Shown one piece after another: positions 61,126 through 64,000 of a DNA stretch of 64,000 bases (its first letter is position 1; each line of letters starts with the position of its first letter). Under the pieces are notes generated by a model that was not told where the DNA came from, ran no database searches, and worked only from the letters and a program-made list of their open reading frames with translations. Location of the stretch: positions 37,337,260 to 37,401,259 of the forward strand of contig CM034603.1 in NCBI GenBank assembly GCA_020091685.1. Direction: 5' to 3'. Source of the DNA: Lutjanus erythropterus (lineage: Eukaryota; Chordata; Actinopteri; Lutjaniformes; Lutjanidae). The translations under genes were made by a program, and so were the position numbers.

Positions 61126-63329
61126 ATATTAGTGGCAAGTTACTTAATGAAAGATTGAGTTGGTGCGGATTTAAATATAAACATGTCACTTAAAATCAAT
61201 AAAAAAAAATACAGTTGATCAGTTTGAGCAATAAATATTGAATTTAGGTCAAAAAGTTTTTGCAAATAATTGCATTCTCTTTTTACTCACATTTCACATA
61301 GCTTTCATAGAACTGGGGTTTTAGTTATGAGAGTCAAACAAGTTGCATGAATCAGTCCACATAAATTTACACACTGATTGCAATCAGAATCAGAAATACA
61401 TTATTTATTCCCAGGGGAGAAATTGGACCGACATTGAATACACAGTCTGCCCACCATTCATAATGAGACACATGTTACAGTTTGCTGAAAAAAAAAAAAC
61501 TCATGCTGCCTTCATATCATTGTTTTATGTTTCTGTTTTAATTTGCACATTTTAAAAATACCATTTTGTTGGGGTGCTGGAGGACCCCGATCAAAAGTGC
61601 CTAATTCCTTCTGTACAGGTTTAATAGGTGGAACTAGTTCTTGATTGCCATGAGTCCTTATTTAAAGTGCTGCATACTGTTGGGAAGGGTAGGGGCACCT
61701 TGTCAGTTATTTGGAAGGAAACAGGACAGAGGCTTGATGCAGCTCTTGTGTGAGAGGAGAGGTCATGATCTTTGCTAAATTAAAAGAGTTGATTCTTTTC
61801 ATGTTGGTCTTGGACGTCTCAGCCTCAGAACAGAACTGTTAGCATGCAAACACAGTAGCTTAAACATGTACATTTTAGTATGTTTGCATGTTCTGTTGGC
61901 ATTAATATCCATGCACAGTTCAGGTGTCATGTCATGAACTTAAGTATTGGACGGGAGGACATTTTGACCTGAAAAGTCACATGATCACTAATTTCATCTG
62001 ACAACAATAATATCATCCAATAATATCTCATCATTTCCTCTGTTCTCTTTTTGTTTAGTTTAGTTTGATTTTAAACTTGTAGAAAGACTCACTGAGAGCT
62101 GAATAGCTCGTGATTTTAATTGAAGGAGCAGAACAAGCTGCCACTGTGAAGACATAAGCCTTTTCTAATGTTATTTATAAAAAAAAACTACATGTAAATA
62201 AATGAGTCGGTAAACACAGACTTGCTTTGATTTTTCTGATTCATTTGCTTTGTGTTTGCTCCCTCTCTGACTGATGTTTGAACACTACAAATGAGGCAAT
62301 TAGTTGAACTAATCTGATTCATTAGACCCAATTATGGAACATTTGCTAATTCAGGCGTCACAGCACATAAAGCAACAACAGCAAGTTCACAACAGAGAGT
62401 TTCCTCAAGAAAGTGACGAGCAAACAAGCGTCATGATGACCTGGATTTCTCTGTAAAACTTTTACCTCACGCTACAGTCCAGTGGGGAGGTTTCTGGACC
62501 GCCAAGCTTACCGTCCCCGTAACGAGCCAATCAAAATGACTCTTACAGTCCCACCATGTGGCCCCGTGGCCTCATGGGACCAGACTCAGCGGTTGGAAGA
62601 GATCAATGAAGCTCTCTTTTAATCTCTCCTTCTGTGTCTGCTCAATAAAGATTTATGGGAGTTCAGTGCACTCCTCTGTGATGTGGACGAGGACGTCATT
62701 CAGCACGGCGGTCTTTTAGGGGTCAGATTCAAGTCTTCACGCTGTTCTTGTTTTTGGTTTTGATGATGAGCTGATGTGTGATGTCACACAGGGTCATTAC
62801 ATCATCGACAACGGGATTTTAATTAATTAAGCAGGAATGATTCATTGAATTAAAAAGTTTGCCAAGAAAATGTTTTTCCCAAGAACATTTAAGATACTGG
62901 AACAGATTTAGGGATGAACAGTTACTGGTCTACTGCAATTTTCAAATCGCAGGATGTGTAATATTTATTAAAGGTGAAATGTGCCAAAATATAATTTTTA
63001 ATTAAATATTGTGTGACTGCAGAGGCATCCTGGAAAACACATCACCGTCTAGACTTCAGAAAACATCTTTGTTTAGTACAGATCACTGAAAAAATAATCC
63101 ATAATCATTTTAATGTGTTTTTTTAATGAAAATGAGAATAATGATGTTAAATGATCCTTTCCTCCAATGTTGCAAATAATATTGCAACTACAATGTCAGT
63201 CAAAATAACTGCAATTAGATATATCTTCAAAATCATTCAGCCCTAAACAGATTACACTAAATACGTCTCAAGATGAGACTTACACTAAATGATAAGAAGA
63301 ACATAATTATCAACAGGAATCATATTAAA

Positions 63330-63565
63330 AGGTAACTTTGGTATTTTTCCACTTGGAACCAGTTTTCCCATGTTTTTGTTTCTAATGGGGACAACAGTTT
63401 CTGGAATTGGTCCACTGCTGAGTGAGACTGCTGCAGCTGTCAGCTGTCAAACAGGCTGCCATGTAATCCTTATTGGCAATTATGAAATGTCAAAGTACCT
63501 CTACTACAAATGCTTGTTGTCTAACAATATTATAGAAAGGATCCCTTTTGTTAAAAAGTAAGATA
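63330..63565. repeat. AAAGGTAACTTTGGTATTTTT dispersed repeat
   Basis: It starts AAAAGGTAACTTTGGTATTT and contains TAATGGGGACAACAGTTTCT and GAATTGGTCCACTGCTGAGT, a pattern I know from percomorph interspersed repeats. A short frame across it is not considered a gene. Confidence 0.45.
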
Positions 63566-64000
63566 ATTTTTGTTTAACCAGAAACATCAAACCCACCAGA
63601 CTCCATTTACAGAAACAGACATTTTATAATTACTGTAATAATAGCTTTGGCATGTGTCATAAACTGGCTGTTTTCTAGTTTTTAGGTGCTTTAATTGACA
63701 TTAAAAAATGTCAATTAATTGTGATGAATTAAGTTCAGTTAAAGGGATGTAAAGAGAGTTTGTATATATAAGACATATGTGTTTACATGCAGATATGACA
63801 GTGTGTTTGTCTGCAGAAACGTGTATGATTTATGAGGTGGATCAAGACATTTGTTTATTTTTATCTGTTTATTTTGTTTTCTTATTTTTCCCCCTCTCTC
63901 TCCTAACTTGATGGGTTTCTTTGCTTTTGCAAAACAAAACAAAAAACAAAACAAACACTTTTATTGGACGCATTTCGATGGTTCACAATTGCCCCTACAG

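Larger units (their letters stand above)
49163..64000 (-). other. presumed kcnq3 intron 1 (partial)
   Basis: Exon 2 begins at 49162 and no segment resembling the conserved exon 1 end (KYRRIQTLIYDALERPRGW in vertebrates) is visible upstream to the window edge, so this stretch is read as intron. It contains MITE copies, a minisatellite at 57.2-58.1 kb, a Tc1-like and a hAT-like remnant, short microsatellites and several non-repetitive blocks that may be regulatory. No other gene was recognised. Confidence 0.65.

Overview
The window is vertebrate nuclear DNA, almost certainly from a spiny-rayed (percomorph-type) teleost. It has small spliced exons with GT-AG borders, long introns, abundant dinucleotide and trinucleotide microsatellites, and several interspersed families that I recognise from percomorph genomes (CAGGGCTGCAACTAAC-type hAT MITEs, AAAGGGATAGTTY-type MITEs, decayed Tc1-like and hAT fragments). 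There is no prokaryotic gene organisation, no CRISPR array, no rRNA and no tRNA that I can support.

Two protein-coding genes can be rebuilt exon by exon, both on the minus strand. The first is kcnq3 (Kv7.3, an M-current potassium channel subunit). Fourteen exons from 49162 down to 33431 correspond to exons 2 to 15 of the vertebrate gene. They join in frame without a break and give 736 residues from S1 to the stop. Exon 1 (N-terminus and start of S1) is not found, so 49163-64000 is read as part of intron 1. The second gene, 3' of kcnq3 on the same strand, is hhla1. Nine exons between 15488 and 8363 match the secreted N-terminal domain and Thr/Pro-rich stalk of HHLA1. A GC-box/CCAAT promoter and three possible leader exons lie at 18.07-19.42 kb. 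Human KCNQ3 and HHLA1 are neighbours with the same relative orientation on chromosome 8q24, so the order is conserved synteny.

Layout: 1-900 is a degenerate A-rich minisatellite with a higher-order period. 900-8300 is repeat-rich DNA with MITEs and microsatellites, in which the 3' end of hhla1 should lie but is not recognised. 8.36-19.4 kb is hhla1, with an antisense retrocopy of coatomer alpha (copa) in its 5' part. 19.5-33.4 kb is the kcnq3 3' flank and possible long 3' UTR. 33.4-49.2 kb is kcnq3. 49.2-64 kb is intron DNA with MITEs, a hairpin-forming minisatellite at 57.2-58.1 kb and decayed DNA transposons at 60.2-61.1 kb.

The most notable points are: (i) kcnq3 has Thr at the pore position where human KCNQ3 has the unusual Ala315; (ii) the mucin-like exon of hhla1 appears to carry two one-base frame shifts although all other hhla1 exons are symmetric phase 1-1; (iii) hhla1 exists in a fish although its name implies dependence on a primate retroviral LTR; (iv) a chimeric copa retrocopy; (v) several tandem repeats with internal structure. 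I found no convincing wholly new biological system.
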